Source: Sipunculus nudus
Taxonomy: Eukaryota > Annelida > Sipuncula > Golfingiida > Sipunculidae
DNA: 64,000 bases
Assembly: GCA_026874595.1 (NCBI GenBank)
Contig: CM049306.1
Coordinates: forward strand, 102,253,142-102,317,141
Reading direction: 5' to 3'
Numbering within the stretch: the first letter of the stretch is position 1; each line of letters begins with the position of its first letter. Under the pieces are notes generated by a model. That model was not told the DNA's origin, did not search any database, and saw only the letters and a program-made list of their open reading frames with translations. Made by a program: the position numbers and the translations under genes. Below are positions 34,303-46,309 of the stretch, piece after piece.

Positions 34303-37300
34303 CTAAAAGAAAATATAAGCTTAATGTATAATCAAAGCTGCTAACATTCCTTCTAGCTAATTATCAGACTATTTTGAACATGAATATATATTATGATATG
34401 TAAAATATTTTTATTCATAGCGTTTTTATATTTATTATTTCACCTAGTTTACATTCCATCGTTCTTTTCATCCTATCCAAGTGAATTTTTTTTCACAACA
34501 TAATAAGGCACCTTTCCATACCAATGTTTTATAGATGTAAATTAATATCAACTAACACCAACCACATTAAACTTTTAAAACAGTTTTAATTACTTATTAA
34601 TAATAACGAGTGACTATGGAGCTTTTAGACAAATGGTATTGATGATTTTAAGGGGATGTGGATATTGTCACTTACTGTGATGTAACTTCCGAGGGCTGGG
34701 TAAACCCGGTAGATTCCAATAAAGATGGACAGTTGGCTGCGAAATGGGAACTTGGTGGTAACAGCATTAGACACCTGCGGCAGCTGGAATGGTTGATACT
34801 TGTGTTTTTCCAGGATGTTCATCATTTCTTCAGCTTTAAGGTTTGGCTGGTCTTCAACAACACAGCAGACAGCATACCTCATTTTGTGCTGGGCAACCTG
34901 AAGCAAAAATCAGGACAAGTCTGTCAATCATTTATGTGATTGACCAAGCACAAGCATTTAGGAATGGCTTAATGCTGAAATCACAACAGGTGTTTCAAGT
35001 CAATTTCTCTTTACTGAGTACATATGTTTATGTAAGGAGCACATATGAGTGACTACTTCAGTAATCTCTAGGAATACAATATTCATTATAAAAATATATT
35101 TATTTAGTTTAAAATGTTTTTTTAAGCTTATTTACAAAAGGGACAAAGAATAATATGGGGTCAATTTCATTCTGGAATGAAGAAAACCTATTTTAAACAT
35201 TTTACCATCAACCAGTGTCAGTTATATATTATAAAGCATGATTCTGCATTGAAACCTCTTCTTTGATAAACATTTTGTGAATGTTCTTCAATATCAAAAT
35301 AAATGTGTTACTTGTATTCTATATATAGATCAGGGTTGGGGCCAATTACACTGAAAAGTAATCATTACATTTACATAACTCAGAAAAAATCCCAAATAAA
35401 ATTGAAATTACTTTTGAAAAGTAATTAATTATTTTCAATTACTTTTTAAAAAAAATCTATAAAGGCATCTTTCATGAAAAGTGTGATTCATACCAGAAAG
35501 CGCAACTAATTAAAAATATGAAAGGGAACACTACAAATAAAACATAGTCTGGTATCATATAGCTCAGTGTATGTTACCTATACTAAGGACAATTCATGAT
35601 AGCATCATGCTATTATCCATACTTGTTTCTTATGGAAAGGCAAAACTGATTGCCAAAACATGTCAAGGCCCAGATCCCGATTTGGACCAATCAGCCCAGA
35701 TCCCGATCTGGACCAATTAGCGATTGGTCCAGACCAGATCTCGATCGGGATTTAGTCCGGCCTAAACCCCGATCGGATCTGGTCCAGCTCTTATCCTGAT
35801 CCTGATTGGGGTTTAGGCCAGACCAAATCCTGATCAGGATCTGGTCTAGACCAATCACTGATTGGTCCAGACCAAATCTGGATCGGGATCTGTGCTGGAC
35901 TAATTCCCGTTTGGTCCAGACCAAATCCTGATTGGGATTTAGTCTGGCCTAAACCTGATCGGGATCTAGTCTGGACCAGTTCCTGACTGAGATTCCATGG
36001 CAGACTAGAGCAGGCTTTTGGTGTAAACATTATATGCCATAAGGTAAAGACCTTGAAAATGAAAATAATAAACCAAGTTGTGTGAAAAAAATTTATTTTA
36101 TATATATTCATTTATGTAAAAAAAATATGAATATATGTGTACATGATGTTGAAAATGTTGATAAAAAAAGAAGTTATAAATAGTTGGTTTCATGAAATCA
36201 GGATTTTTCACTTGAATGTAAGCTGTTCATGAGTTGATACAAGTTAAGAATATCCATATTTGAAAACTAGGGACCAAAAACTTCATATGATACTTAATTT
36301 CTTATATATGTCATCCATCTAACAATTAATGCTACCTACAAAAAGCATCAAATATACACTCTTATTTACACAGTGAGTCAGCTTAAACTATTGTTATGTA
36401 AAAATTGAATAAACAATCTGATGAAAATACTGTAAATAATAATTAAACTTGAACTAGATGTGTCGGAACGACACGAATGCCCCCGCCTGGGGCAAATTAG
36501 AAACATTTGTTAAATTCTGCAAAATTTTTTAAGTTCAGGAGGTGTTGTATGTAAACTTCTGAGTGTTTTTCTATAATCAGCTCTAAAATGTAGAAAAATG
36601 GGTCACCCATCTTCGAACTTGACCGAGATTTTATTGATATACATCTTCACTGATGAAATAAAATTCCAACGGTGAATCCTTTTAGAGATATCCCGCTCAC
36701 AAGGTAAAAGTTAACAGACGCGGAACGGACGGATGGACAGACACCGGACAGACAGATGGACAGACAGACAGACGGACAGCTTGGGTGACGACAATAGCCC
36801 ATCATCCTATGAGCTGAGGGCTAAAAACGGCTGTACATGTGTATTTGTCATGAAAATTTCTATTTTTCATGAATTTTTCTAAGTTTAGGAGCCTTAAAAG
36901 GGTCAAAAGTAGGTCAACCGGAACGAAACGCAAACTCGATCTGTAACTGGTCAATATCTGCCCACACACCAAAAATCAGGCCAATATCTGCAGGCACTGC
37001 GAAAAAAAAAGCCGTACATGTGTATTTGTCATAAAATTTCTATTTTTCATGAAATTTTCTAAGTTTAGGGGCTGTAAAACAGTCAAAAGTAGGCCAACTG
37101 GGACAAAATGCGAACTCAATCTGTAACTGGTCATTACCTGCCCACACACCAAAAATCAGGCCAATATCTGCAGGCATTGCGAAAAAAAGTCCGTACATGT
37201 GTATTTGTCATGAAAATTTCTATTTTTCATGAAATTTTCTAAGTTTAGGAGCTGTAAAACGGTCAAAAGAAGGTCAACCAGGACGAAATGCGAACTCTAT

Positions 37301-40300
37301 CTGTAACTGGTCATTATCTGCCCACACAACAAAAATCAGGCCAATATCTGCAGGCATTGCGAAAAAAAGTCTGTACATGTGTATTTGTCATGAAAATTTC
37401 TATTTTTCATGAAATTTTCTAAGTTTAGGAGCCGTAAAACGGTCAAAATTAGATCAACCGGGACGAAACGCAAACTCGATCTGTAACTGGTCATTATCTG
37501 CCCACACACCAAAATTCAGGCCAATATCTGCAGGCATTGCTAAAAAAAGTCCGTACTTGTGTATTTGTCATAAAATTTCTATTTTTCATGAAATTTTCTA
37601 AGTTTAGGAGCTGTAAAACGGTCAAAAGTAGGTCAACCAGGACAAAACGTGAACTCTATCTGTAACTGGTCATTATCTGCCCACACAAAAAAATCAGGCC
37701 AATATCTGCAGGCATTGCGAAAAAAAGTCTGTACATGTGTATTTGTCATGAAAATTTCTATTTTTCATGAAATTTTCTAAGTTTAGGAGCCGTAAAACTG
37801 ACAAAAGTAGATCAACCGGGACGAAACGCAAACTCGATCTGTAACTGGTCATTATCTGCCCACACACCAAAATTCAGGCCAATATCTGCAGGCATTGCGA
37901 AAAAAAGTCTGTACAACTGTTTGATTTCGGAATGACGGAATGACGGAAGGACGGACATGGGTAAAGCTATATGCCCCGGCCACTTTGTGGCGGGGCATAA
38001 AAATAATACAAGGACTTGTTTTAATTATAATAAATATATTCACTCAATTCAAACTTAAATATTAGTTTAGTTATTATATTAGTTTAGTTATTAAGGTAAA
38101 ATAATTAACACTGAAAACAAACTAAATATGATTTGTCATTACGCTGATTGGTCCAGATCAGTATCTGGGCCTTGACATATATACAAGGCTTGTATTGTTT
38201 GTAGTAACAGAAGCAAAACATTGACAAAGAGTACCTAAAAATATATATGCAAGTAAAATCATAATTTAAACATGATATCTTGAAGCTGAAGTTATCTTTA
38301 AAGATATATATATCATCTTATTTTCTTTTATCAAATATTATCCCTTATCAGACAAATGTCTTGCTTCTTGTAAACAGTGCATTAATTAGAGCTCCTGTGG
38401 AAACGAGATATTTCTTGGCACTGCAGGTGCCATAGTATCCCCAGACAATTAATCCCCCCCTTTAAGAATAGGCCCCCCATCTTCAGCAACAATTAATATC
38501 AGACCACACTCATAGAAAAGGTCACTCTCATAGAAAAGGTCATGACCCCAATTTCAATATACATCATCCCCTAACCCATGTCTATGTATATGCATAATAT
38601 GAAAGAAATCTGTCCATTAGTTTTTTTACTTATAATGCTCACAGTACTGTTAAGTGGCAATGATGGGGTATTAAACGGCACGAAAACAAGTAAAAGGTTA
38701 ACAGGTGGCACTATAAGTTTCCGGTACATAACAATACTATCCAAGATCTTCGACCAAGTTGATTTTTTGGGACCAATCAATGCATCCCTTAATGAGATAT
38801 TAATGATTTTGTGTGATTTTCACCATATATGGCAATAATAAAGGTCAAGGCCACTCTCATAGGAAAGATCATGACCCCAATTTAAATAAACATCATCCCA
38901 TAACCCATATCTATGTATATGCATAATATGAAAGAAATCTGTCCATTAGTTTTTGACTTATAATGCTCCCAGTACTGTTAAGTGGCAATGATGGGGTATT
39001 AAACAGCACGAAAACATGTAAAAGAATAACAGGTGGCGCCACCTGTTTCTGGTACATGACAACACTATCCAAGATCTTCGATCAAGTTGATTTTTGGACC
39101 AATCCATGCATCCATTATTGAGATATTAATGATTTTGTGTAATTTTCACCATATATGGCAATATTCAAGGTCAAGGCCACTCCAATAGGAAAGGTCAGGA
39201 CCCCAATTTAAATAAACATCATCCCATAACCCATATCTATGTATATGCATAATATAAAAGAAATCTGTCTATTAGTTTTTGACTTATAATGCTCACAGTA
39301 CTGTCAAGTAGCAATTTTGGGGGTATTAAACGGCACGAAAACAAGTAAAGAATAATAGGTGGCCCCACCAGTTTCTGGAACATGACAACCTTTCCATGAT
39401 CTTCCACCATCTTGATTTTGGGATCAATCCATGCAAGATTTCTTGAGATATTTAAGAATTTGTGTGATTTTCCCCAAAATTGGACCTATTCAAGGTCAAG
39501 GACACTCTCCTAATCAAGGTCATGACCTCATTTTGAATAGTCGTGGTCCTCTCACCCATATCTATACATATACCAAGTTTGGTAAAGATACGTGAAATAT
39601 TTTTTGAGTTATCGCGCCAACAAGATTTATATGCGGCGGCGACGGCAGCGGCGGGAACAGTATGAAAACATAGTATCCCCCCGACTTTGTCTGGGGATAC
39701 AATAATTATTGATTCAAACCTCTGATGATTGAAAACCATTAAGCGTTTAATCCTACACATTAATCAACACAGAGATTTTTAAACTATCAATGTCAATTAA
39801 AGTTATGAAATAAATTCTACAATATACTATAAATACAATGCCATTTTTATTAAACTTTGTGTCAGGGATGTATAAATATACATCATTTCATATGAATAAT
39901 ACATGCTGAATATACAATATATTACAATATGATGCAATGAAATTAATAAAGTAAAAATTATTGGAAAATCCGGTGCATTACCATGATTAGCTTCTTTATA
40001 TATGTGACAGGTAGTATACATTGCCATGTTCTGAGAGGGTACTGCAGTCAGCCAACTGAGACAGCCCTGCCATCTTGAAATCTATCTCTATATAAAATTG
40101 CCAAATGTGCCATTCACTGGAGGTAATTCTAGTATCAGCATTCCCAGTCATAAGCCTTTCTCACCAACTCAGGATGTAAACACTGATGTAATCAGATAAG
40201 TTTAAGTATGTTGTAGGCAAATAATTATTTCAGTGAGTGTTAGATGTAGCTTATTTCAGTGAGTGTTAAATGTAGCAAGCACATACTTGTCCTAGTGTAG

Positions 40301-42815
40301 CCCTGGACATATCTGTGCATTATGGAAGCTTATTACTTTTTCTATATGGCAATAGAGGCATTTGCATAAAATAAAAAGTCCAGTATAAGGCATACAATTA
40401 TTATGCTAATTACAAAAATGTGAACTATTTCTTCATATAATCTTAGGTTATAATCCTTACCCAAGAGTGTTTTGATAAAAGTACAAAGGAATTCAGTTTT
40501 AGATGAAGTTTTGAAAGTTTTTGGAAAGACATTGTAAAATAATTGAAATTACATATATTCTACCCTTGTAAGTTGTAATAATTAAAATTACTTGTAATTA
40601 AATTTTGCCAAATTACAAATAACTTGTTTAAAAAAAAATTAATTACAGAAATTACAATTACACTTACCTAACCATGATAAATACTAATGTTAGATAACCT
40701 GGTTTCCTTCAAATTGACTTATAACCAAAGCACCTATTTCATACAAATACACTTTGGTTAGGTTATCAGTAGTGGTGGGAGTCGGTTCCTTTTTCATAAT
40801 CGATCATCGATCAGTTTGGGCAAACCAATCGATGATCGATTATTAATCAGTTCAGAAAATATAAAGAAAAATGCAATTATCTGTAAAACTGTACTTTCTT
40901 ATTTCAGCCCGAATGTCTTAGTAATTCTACCTTAAGAAAAGAAGTGTTTACATTTTTTTATATTTTCCTATTAGTAATATATGCTTTTCAAAGTTTCATT
41001 TTAATTATTTATAATAATCAAGAATTAAACCACAATCCAGGACATCTACTTGCTGCACAGACCTGGAGAATTTATGTAGCATTATAATGCTATACTGCCC
41101 ATATTGTGCAATGTACATCTCGTTACAAAACTCCCTGCTAATTCTGCAGCTCCCTGCCAGTTCACAGAGGTTTATTAAGTCCTCTGTTTTTGCATCTACC
41201 ATGTTAAATTCAGTTACATACGGCAGTTATTTGGTAATAAAGACTCATTTTTTGAAGGGTAGAACGTTGTTAAAAATGGAAGAATATTTTTAGCTTACAA
41301 CATAAAGGCATTCGGGGAAAAAAATCATGCTTATTATGTAATTGATAGTCGCCTTTGGTAATCGAGCGCTTGAAAGTGGCAGCAAACCGACCGACTTTCA
41401 ATAAAACTCGATGATCGGCCCACCACTAGTTATGAGGTTCCCAAAACAAATCTCATTCTCATCCAAAACATTTCATTTAGAAACCCTAAACATATATAAC
41501 TAATATTTGGATCTACTAAATGCAAATTACAGCAGAGCCTGCCAGTGTAGCTTGGAAACACTTTTATTTATTATATAATTTTGTTTGTGCAGGAAACCAT
41601 CTCAATTTCTCTCAATTCGGACTTAACTAATTCTTAACCAAAGTATATACATTTGCAGAGTTCTATTTTGGTTTGAGACCACTGGACACTAATGACAGGG
41701 TGGCAGCAATAGTCATATATATCCTGGTGTCACCTAGCCCGATTTAATCGGACTCAATATCATAAGGCCCTTTCATATATTGAGTCCTATAGCCATACAG
41801 TGAGAGTTTCTACAATATAAGCCATGGAAGATCTTCTTTGATTGCCTGTTTATTGCCTAACAACAAAACACAGGATTACACCATTTTAACAGCAATAAGT
41901 ATGTGTTTTATGGTTCCGATAGCAACTAAAATTAAACTTGGATCATCTTTTTTTAACATTTACTGAACTTTATACCAGAGACATGTCAGCAAGTTTAGTA
42001 AGGACAGAGAAGAACAGTTGAACAAGCGCACCTGATGACCTCTCTGGTAGCCTCGCTGACTCGAAGATTGACAGCTAAAATTTTGTAACATTTTGTTTCA
42101 ACGGACCCAGCACTGAAGAGTGACGCGCTAGCACGGGGTAATGAACGCCTGTTGCCACTGGTTACAAGGGCATTGGGTGATGTGTAGTCTGAGGCTTACA
42201 TTATATTAACTCTCACTGTATAGCTATCGGACTCAGTATATGGCAGGGCCTTATAATACTGAGTTTCATTAAATCGGGCTAAGTGTCACCAAGGCCCAGC
42301 GTCTAATAGCATCTATGGGCCCTGGGTGTGGAAATACTATTATAAACAGTCACCATGTTCTCTGTTATATGCACCGAGATTTAATCAATTAACTTTGATA
42401 TATGATCATCACTTTATGAACTTCACAAAATTGCTATATAAAATTATACCTGATACTTTGAGATAATGCAATTTTGCCACTATCTATCCTTTCTCAGTAT
42501 CTGCTTTCTACTCAGGAAGACAGAGCTAACATTAGCAGGCAGTAAGTCTGTTACCTGTTTGGGGTTATCGTAGTAGATTCCCAGGCACCGTCCTGACGGG
42601 AACAGACTGGCCAGCTCTGTAAACAACGGGCCCACATTTTTATACGGACCTCTCCCAAACTTATAAAACACCTTCACGTCTCCAATGGGCGGTGGGCCAG
42701 CCCCGACAGTTATTGGGAACAAAACGCCGGAATATACGATCAAGACAACCAATGTAGCAATCAACAAAAACAAAACTGCAATGATTCCTCCCAACAAGAG
42801 CGTTGCAGCCTCCAT
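33745..42815 (-). CDS. TEX264: TEX264 homologue, ER-phagy receptor family (complete, three coding exons)
   Basis: Exons 42555-42815, 34676-34897 and 33745-34302 join in phase 0 to encode 346 residues (vertebrate protein about 313). Seen directly: a short lumenal N-terminus, one membrane segment at about residues 5-29, then a GyrI-like domain to about residue 185. Landmarks are YSG, AGPPPIGDVKVFYKF, GIYYDNPKQV, FPFRSQLSI, RVYPALGSYI, EKKLCAYPMLEIY and MAPLARQDEFFVPEA; these match TEX264 block by block. The tail is acidic (an E/D run near residue 200) and rich in Gly, Gln, Ser and Ala. Family knowledge: TEX264 is a single-pass ER protein that recruits Atg8 proteins through a LIR motif in its disordered tail, and it also works with p97 in DNA-protein crosslink repair. 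Oddity: no aromatic-x-x-Leu/Ile/Val motif is visible in this tail. It is expressed from the same strand as ANKRD16, just upstream of it. Confidence 0.95.
34303..34675 (-). other. TEX264 intron 2
   Basis: A 373-bp AT-rich intron between coding exons 2 and 3, with no visible repeat. Confidence 0.6.
34676..34897 (-). CDS. TEX264: TEX264 coding exon 2
   Basis: Acceptor TTGCTTCAG (ending at 34898) and donor GTAAGT (34675). It has 74 codons from VAQHKMRYAVCCVVEDQP to PALGSYIT, the central part of the GyrI-like domain, in phase 0 at both ends. Confidence 0.94.
35690..36000. repeat. Cluster of nested GATC / TGGTCCAGACCA palindromes
   Basis: About 310 bp built almost wholly from variants of GATCGGGATCTGG, TTGGTCCAGACCA, TTTAGGCCAGACC and their complements in both orientations. 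It could fold into several alternative hairpins. The open frames read through it (35691-35924 and 35791-36111) are products of this low complexity. Confidence 0.8.
36477..37998. mobile_element. GCCCC-tipped non-autonomous element, copy 2
   Basis: Left tip ATGCCCCCGCC (36477) and right tip GGCGGGGCAT (ending at 37998, one G shorter than copy 1). About six tandem ~180-bp modules start at 36840, 37021, 37200, 37380, 37560 and 37739. A GGACAGACAGACGGAC tract lies at about 36725-36778. The internal array is longer than in the copy at 27143-28815. Confidence 0.8.
38432..39702. mobile_element. GTATCCCC-tipped non-autonomous element with tandem core
   Basis: Inverted tips GTATCCCCAGACAA at 38435-38448 and 39687-39700. 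The core holds about three ~310-bp modules (each with AACCCATRTCTATGTATATG and CACAGTACTGT) separated by boxes related to GGTGGCGCCACC (exact at 39032-39043). A GGCGGCGACGGCAGCGGCGG tract lies just before the right tip. Confidence 0.75.
40770..41428. mobile_element. hAT-like MITE
   Basis: Tips TAGTGGTGGG and CCCACCACTA, typical of hAT elements, are flanked by 8-bp direct repeats GTTATCAG (40762-40769) and GTTATGAG (41429-41436), with one mismatch. Subterminal ATCGATCATCGAT and ACTCGATGATCGG palindromes are present. The 659-bp length and lack of a transposase make it non-autonomous. Confidence 0.8.
41735..42281. mobile_element. Long-TIR MITE, possibly MULE-like
   Basis: Inverted repeats of about 74 bp (41735-41808 and 42208-42281) begin TAGCCCGATTTAAT and end ACAGTGAGAGTT. 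They are flanked by GTGTCACC on both sides (41727-41734 and 42283-42290), an 8-9-bp target duplication. Each TIR itself contains an inner palindrome (GGACTCAATAT...ATATTGAGTCC). No ORF is present. The class is inferred from TIR length and duplication size. Confidence 0.75.
42555..42815 (-). CDS. TEX264: TEX264 coding exon 1
   Basis: ATG at 42815-42813 followed by a hydrophobic stretch (LLLGGIIAVLFLLIATLVVL), then the start of the GyrI-like domain. It ends YYDNPKQ with donor GTAACA at 42554. It has 87 codons in phase 0. Confidence 0.94.
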
Positions 42816-43539
42816 GCTGCCTGGGCCACTTGCGTCAATGAAACAGGAAATGTCACGTACTTTTTATTGCTTTGGACTTTATGCGTGGCTTTACATTTTG
42901 CAACCACCAGTAGTATTTGAATTTTTATAAGGAGACAAGGAATAAGGTAAACAAAGGGAAATTTGTCAAATACTTTCCAATGGGATAAACTTTCTCTCAT
43001 AGTCAATGTTAGTTTTTATTTGTCAGAATATCAATGGAATGAGGGACGTAAACTGATATACGTCACGTAGACTAAGTTGTGTTTCAGCTTGTGGCCATAT
43101 CTATAAATAAATCTTATGTCAACTAGACATGTTGGTGCTGTGTATCTATATAAAGATCTTTTTTTTCAATTAGACAGGTTAGTGCTCACATATATGGGAG
43201 CTTTAAAAAGATATACATTACTGATGTCTATAGTTAAAAGTGAATAAAATATTTAATATATTTTTAACATTATTACTGTTATTATACATATCTATTACAT
43301 TTTCAAAATTTTACTCATCAAAAATTAATTTATTACATAAGGTATGTATAATGTTAATTTCATGCCTTTAATTGTTTATAACCCATTATCTGGTGAACAA
43401 TTGTTACATTAATAGACAGTTGCAGGAGGACCTGTAATTTTTGCAATCAATATTTTTTTTTTTAAATCCAAACTTTTTAATTAATTCATTTTTAGTTCAA
43501 GAATTCTAAAAGTAAAATCAGTTGCCAATAATATTGCAT

Positions 43540-43544
43540 ATATA

Positions 43545-43602
<58 letters not shown>
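43540..43602. repeat. (TA)n microsatellite
   Basis: Nearly pure TA dinucleotides, interrupted once by GTGTA near 43550. Confidence 0.95.
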
Positions 43603-43603
<1 letters not shown>

Positions 43604-43714
43604 CTTAATTTTCAATTGTTTGATTAAAATATATGAACTTCTTTTCTCATAGTATTTGTCATGTGATTTCATATGGAATTACATTGTCTTGGTCGAGACT
43701 GTTACAGCATTATC

Positions 43715-44010
43715 TAGAGCTCCCCCCCGGCCCCTTATCATTTTCATTACCCTTTTGACTCTTCATTTATCATCCTCTTACTCGTTATTCTGTTCCTCTG
43801 TTGTTCTTTGTCTAATTCTGTTTTATAAATTCTTCATTCATATCCCCATTACACCTCCCTCACCGGCCCCATCTCCATAACTCTGAACGCCCCCCCCCCC
43901 CCCCAACACTCTCTCTCTCTTTCTCTCTCCCCTCCCCTATTATTTTCCACTTTCCCTCATCCCTGACTCTACCTGTCAACATTTTACTCTCTCTCCCTTT
44001 AGGCAAAAAA
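43715..44010 (+). repeat. Pyrimidine-rich strand segment
   Basis: About 300 bp with strong C/T bias on the plus strand, including a C run (about 43890-43904) and CTCTCTCTCT (about 43909-43930). Confidence 0.7.
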
Positions 44011-46309
44011 AAACAAACTTTTTTTTCGATCACCCGACCAACCCTAATTTTTCCAGCCGACTCAAAAGTTTTTTAAAGAGGTTTGTATGCCAAAATAAGC
44101 AATAAATACATGCCTTCGTAGAAAAATGCGTCCCAGTTTTCTTGCCAGGCCTTTTAAGCGCAGATATCTGCTATATTTATTCTTAAAGGGGCCCAATAAC
44201 CTATAAAGCATTTTGAGTTAACACGAAAAATAGCTTCTTCTCTTTAAAATTAATCTGTACCAGCAAAAATATTGCCTTGAAACCCTTTGCTTACTCCTAT
44301 AAATGAGTGTTAAAAACAGTGAACCGGGCGCGTTCGCTGGTGTCAACATAAACACCGTGCGTCGGGCCGTGTGATGCGCGAAGTCATAACACGTGCCAAT
44401 CAAGAGATGTCCTGACTGACTTTGCCCAAAAAGTGTAATATAGTTTCGCTGTCTGAAACACCGTATGTTTCCCCATCTTAATCGGACCTCCGGTCACGCG
44501 GCCTTGTTATGGTAAACAGTCTGTGTTTATCAACACGCAGGGCTATAACAAAGTGTTTAACAGTCGTATGCGAAGAAAATGAGACTGTGTGCTCGGATGG
44601 TTACGTTTTTCTGGGAGACTTTTGTATAAAGCAAAAGTGAAATAATATAGTGTGAAAGAATAGGAATAATATTGCTCCTGATTATGTCCCTTTTAAGAAA
44701 AAAACGCTCCCGGTCACCCCATCAGACTAACGTTTGCTAAGAGTCGCCGCACAGGGATAAAGTTTATTGACATAACTGGCAGTTCACAAGGTCATCACTG
44801 TAAAACACCGCATGCTTCTAGAAGCTTCTGTTTGTCTTAACATGTCAGTTTGTAAGTAATGGCAGCTTACGTCAGGTTACTTTATATAATACGAAGAGTC
44901 TATCCTAATAATGACTAGGCCTATGACGCAGCTGGTCAAATTTTCTCGATTGCCGACCTCTGTTTCTCGCTTGACATGTGCCGCTGGGGTGCCACCGTGG
45001 CTACCCAAGTTCGCCTTCGGACTATTGTGAAGTCCAGGCTTAAAAGGCCGACGGGCAGGTCTTAAACGAGGTAGACCTTATGTTGACAAACACGCTAATA
45101 TATATACCAATACTACTATCAGAGTTTACTGGTTTACCGACAAAACTTGTGCGGACCAATTGCGAGGAGGATCATTTCATACGGCGAAGGTTAAGCAAAA
45201 TGCTTCTTGCGTGAACGATTTTTCTTTCGCGCCAAAATTTCCAGGAGTAAAGATCCTTTCCAACTTCCACGAATATGACGCCGAATGGCCACGATGTTGA
45301 ATTCTAATGATGTCATGACAGTTAATTTGTGGCGATTCGGCGTTAAATTCGTGAAAGTAGGAAGGCCTATATGAAACTTCTTGCAGCATAAATGTCTGAA
45401 TTTCATCTTTCCACCTTACTATAGTCACCACTTTCTGAAGTCAGTGTCCTCTGCAATTTCTTTTCTTTCAACTTTGATACTGCTAACAGCAGTTTAAGAC
45501 GGACACGGTCGGCGGTATACTGATTTTCATGTCAACTAGTCTAATAAAAGTTATTCAGAGACACGTACCAGTTGTGCTTGTTTTACATCATACAACATAA
45601 TATAATATAATATTCCATTTCAACAGTAATATTTCTATAGTATAATACTATTTGATGAAAAAGGCCTAAAGGCCACGTACCTTGCCAGTGGAATTAAACT
45701 ACGCGGTTGTAAGCGTTGTCACAAAAAGGCGTGCGTGTAACCTCTTTAACTAACACACGGTGGCGCTCCGGGAGGCTGTGCCGTCCTGTGCGTACACTCT
45801 CATTATTCTCTTAAATATTTGATTGACGCAGTGTACGTTAAAAGGAACAACCAAATTATTTTCCACACCAAGCTGCCTTGCGTGTGCTCTTCTCGACAGC
45901 TGCCGGTAACAGAGCGCCAAGTGACTTTTCTGGCAGATCAGTGATCGCAAATCCACTTCAGTTTCCCGCGTGAATCACCTTTTTTTTTCAGGATACGTGT
46001 CTCCAAACGGGCACATGTCCACATGGCAACTTCGGATATTTCTAATCAATTCAGTTAACCGGCGAGATTTTTAAATGCGCCCTGGGCAAACGGAAATGAC
46101 TTGGTAACATGAATGATGTGTCAATAGATTTAGTGACCATTATGACCACAGGTAATCCGTGCGAAATTTATGAAATGATCTGATCTTTCCTTGAAAATTT
46201 CCAGATGGTAAAAACTTTAAGCTCAGATAAAGATTATGAATAGTATGATAATTATAATAAGTCAAATATAAATCCAAGGAATACTCTTTGGGGGATTCCA
46301 TGAATTACT

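Larger units (their letters stand above)
35660..38178. mobile_element. Composite element bounded by 36-bp terminal inverted repeats
   Basis: 35660-35695 (ATGTCAAGGCCCAGATCCCG...) and 38143-38178 are inverted copies with about three mismatches in 36 bp, sharing ATGTCAAGGCCCAGAT and GGACCAATCAGC. Between them lie a palindrome cluster (35690-36000) and an inserted GCCCC-tipped element (36477-37998). No transposase ORF and no convincing target-site duplication were seen. Confidence 0.7.
34898..42554 (-). other. TEX264 intron 1 (7.7 kb) with several mobile elements
   Basis: Holds, in order, a TIR-bounded composite (35660-38178) with a nested GCCCC-tipped element (36477-37998), a GTATCCCC-tipped element (38432-39702), a hAT-like MITE (40770-41428) and a long-TIR MITE (41735-42281). 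Stretches at 34898-35650, 39703-40769 and 41429-41734 are AT-rich without further visible structure. Confidence 0.65.

Noticed and set aside
35691-36111. Repetitive GLDQ/RSRS-type frames
   Set aside because: They are produced by the palindrome cluster, in several frames at once. No promoter, splice context or homology was seen.
41005-41202. Frame inside the hAT-like element as transposase remnant
   Set aside because: There is no BED finger or hAT dimerisation motif, and the frame is only 65 residues.
45177-45431. 84-residue minus frame upstream of TEX264
   Set aside because: No domain, splice context or repeat-family protein was recognised. A chance frame in the CpG-bearing zone is the simplest reading.
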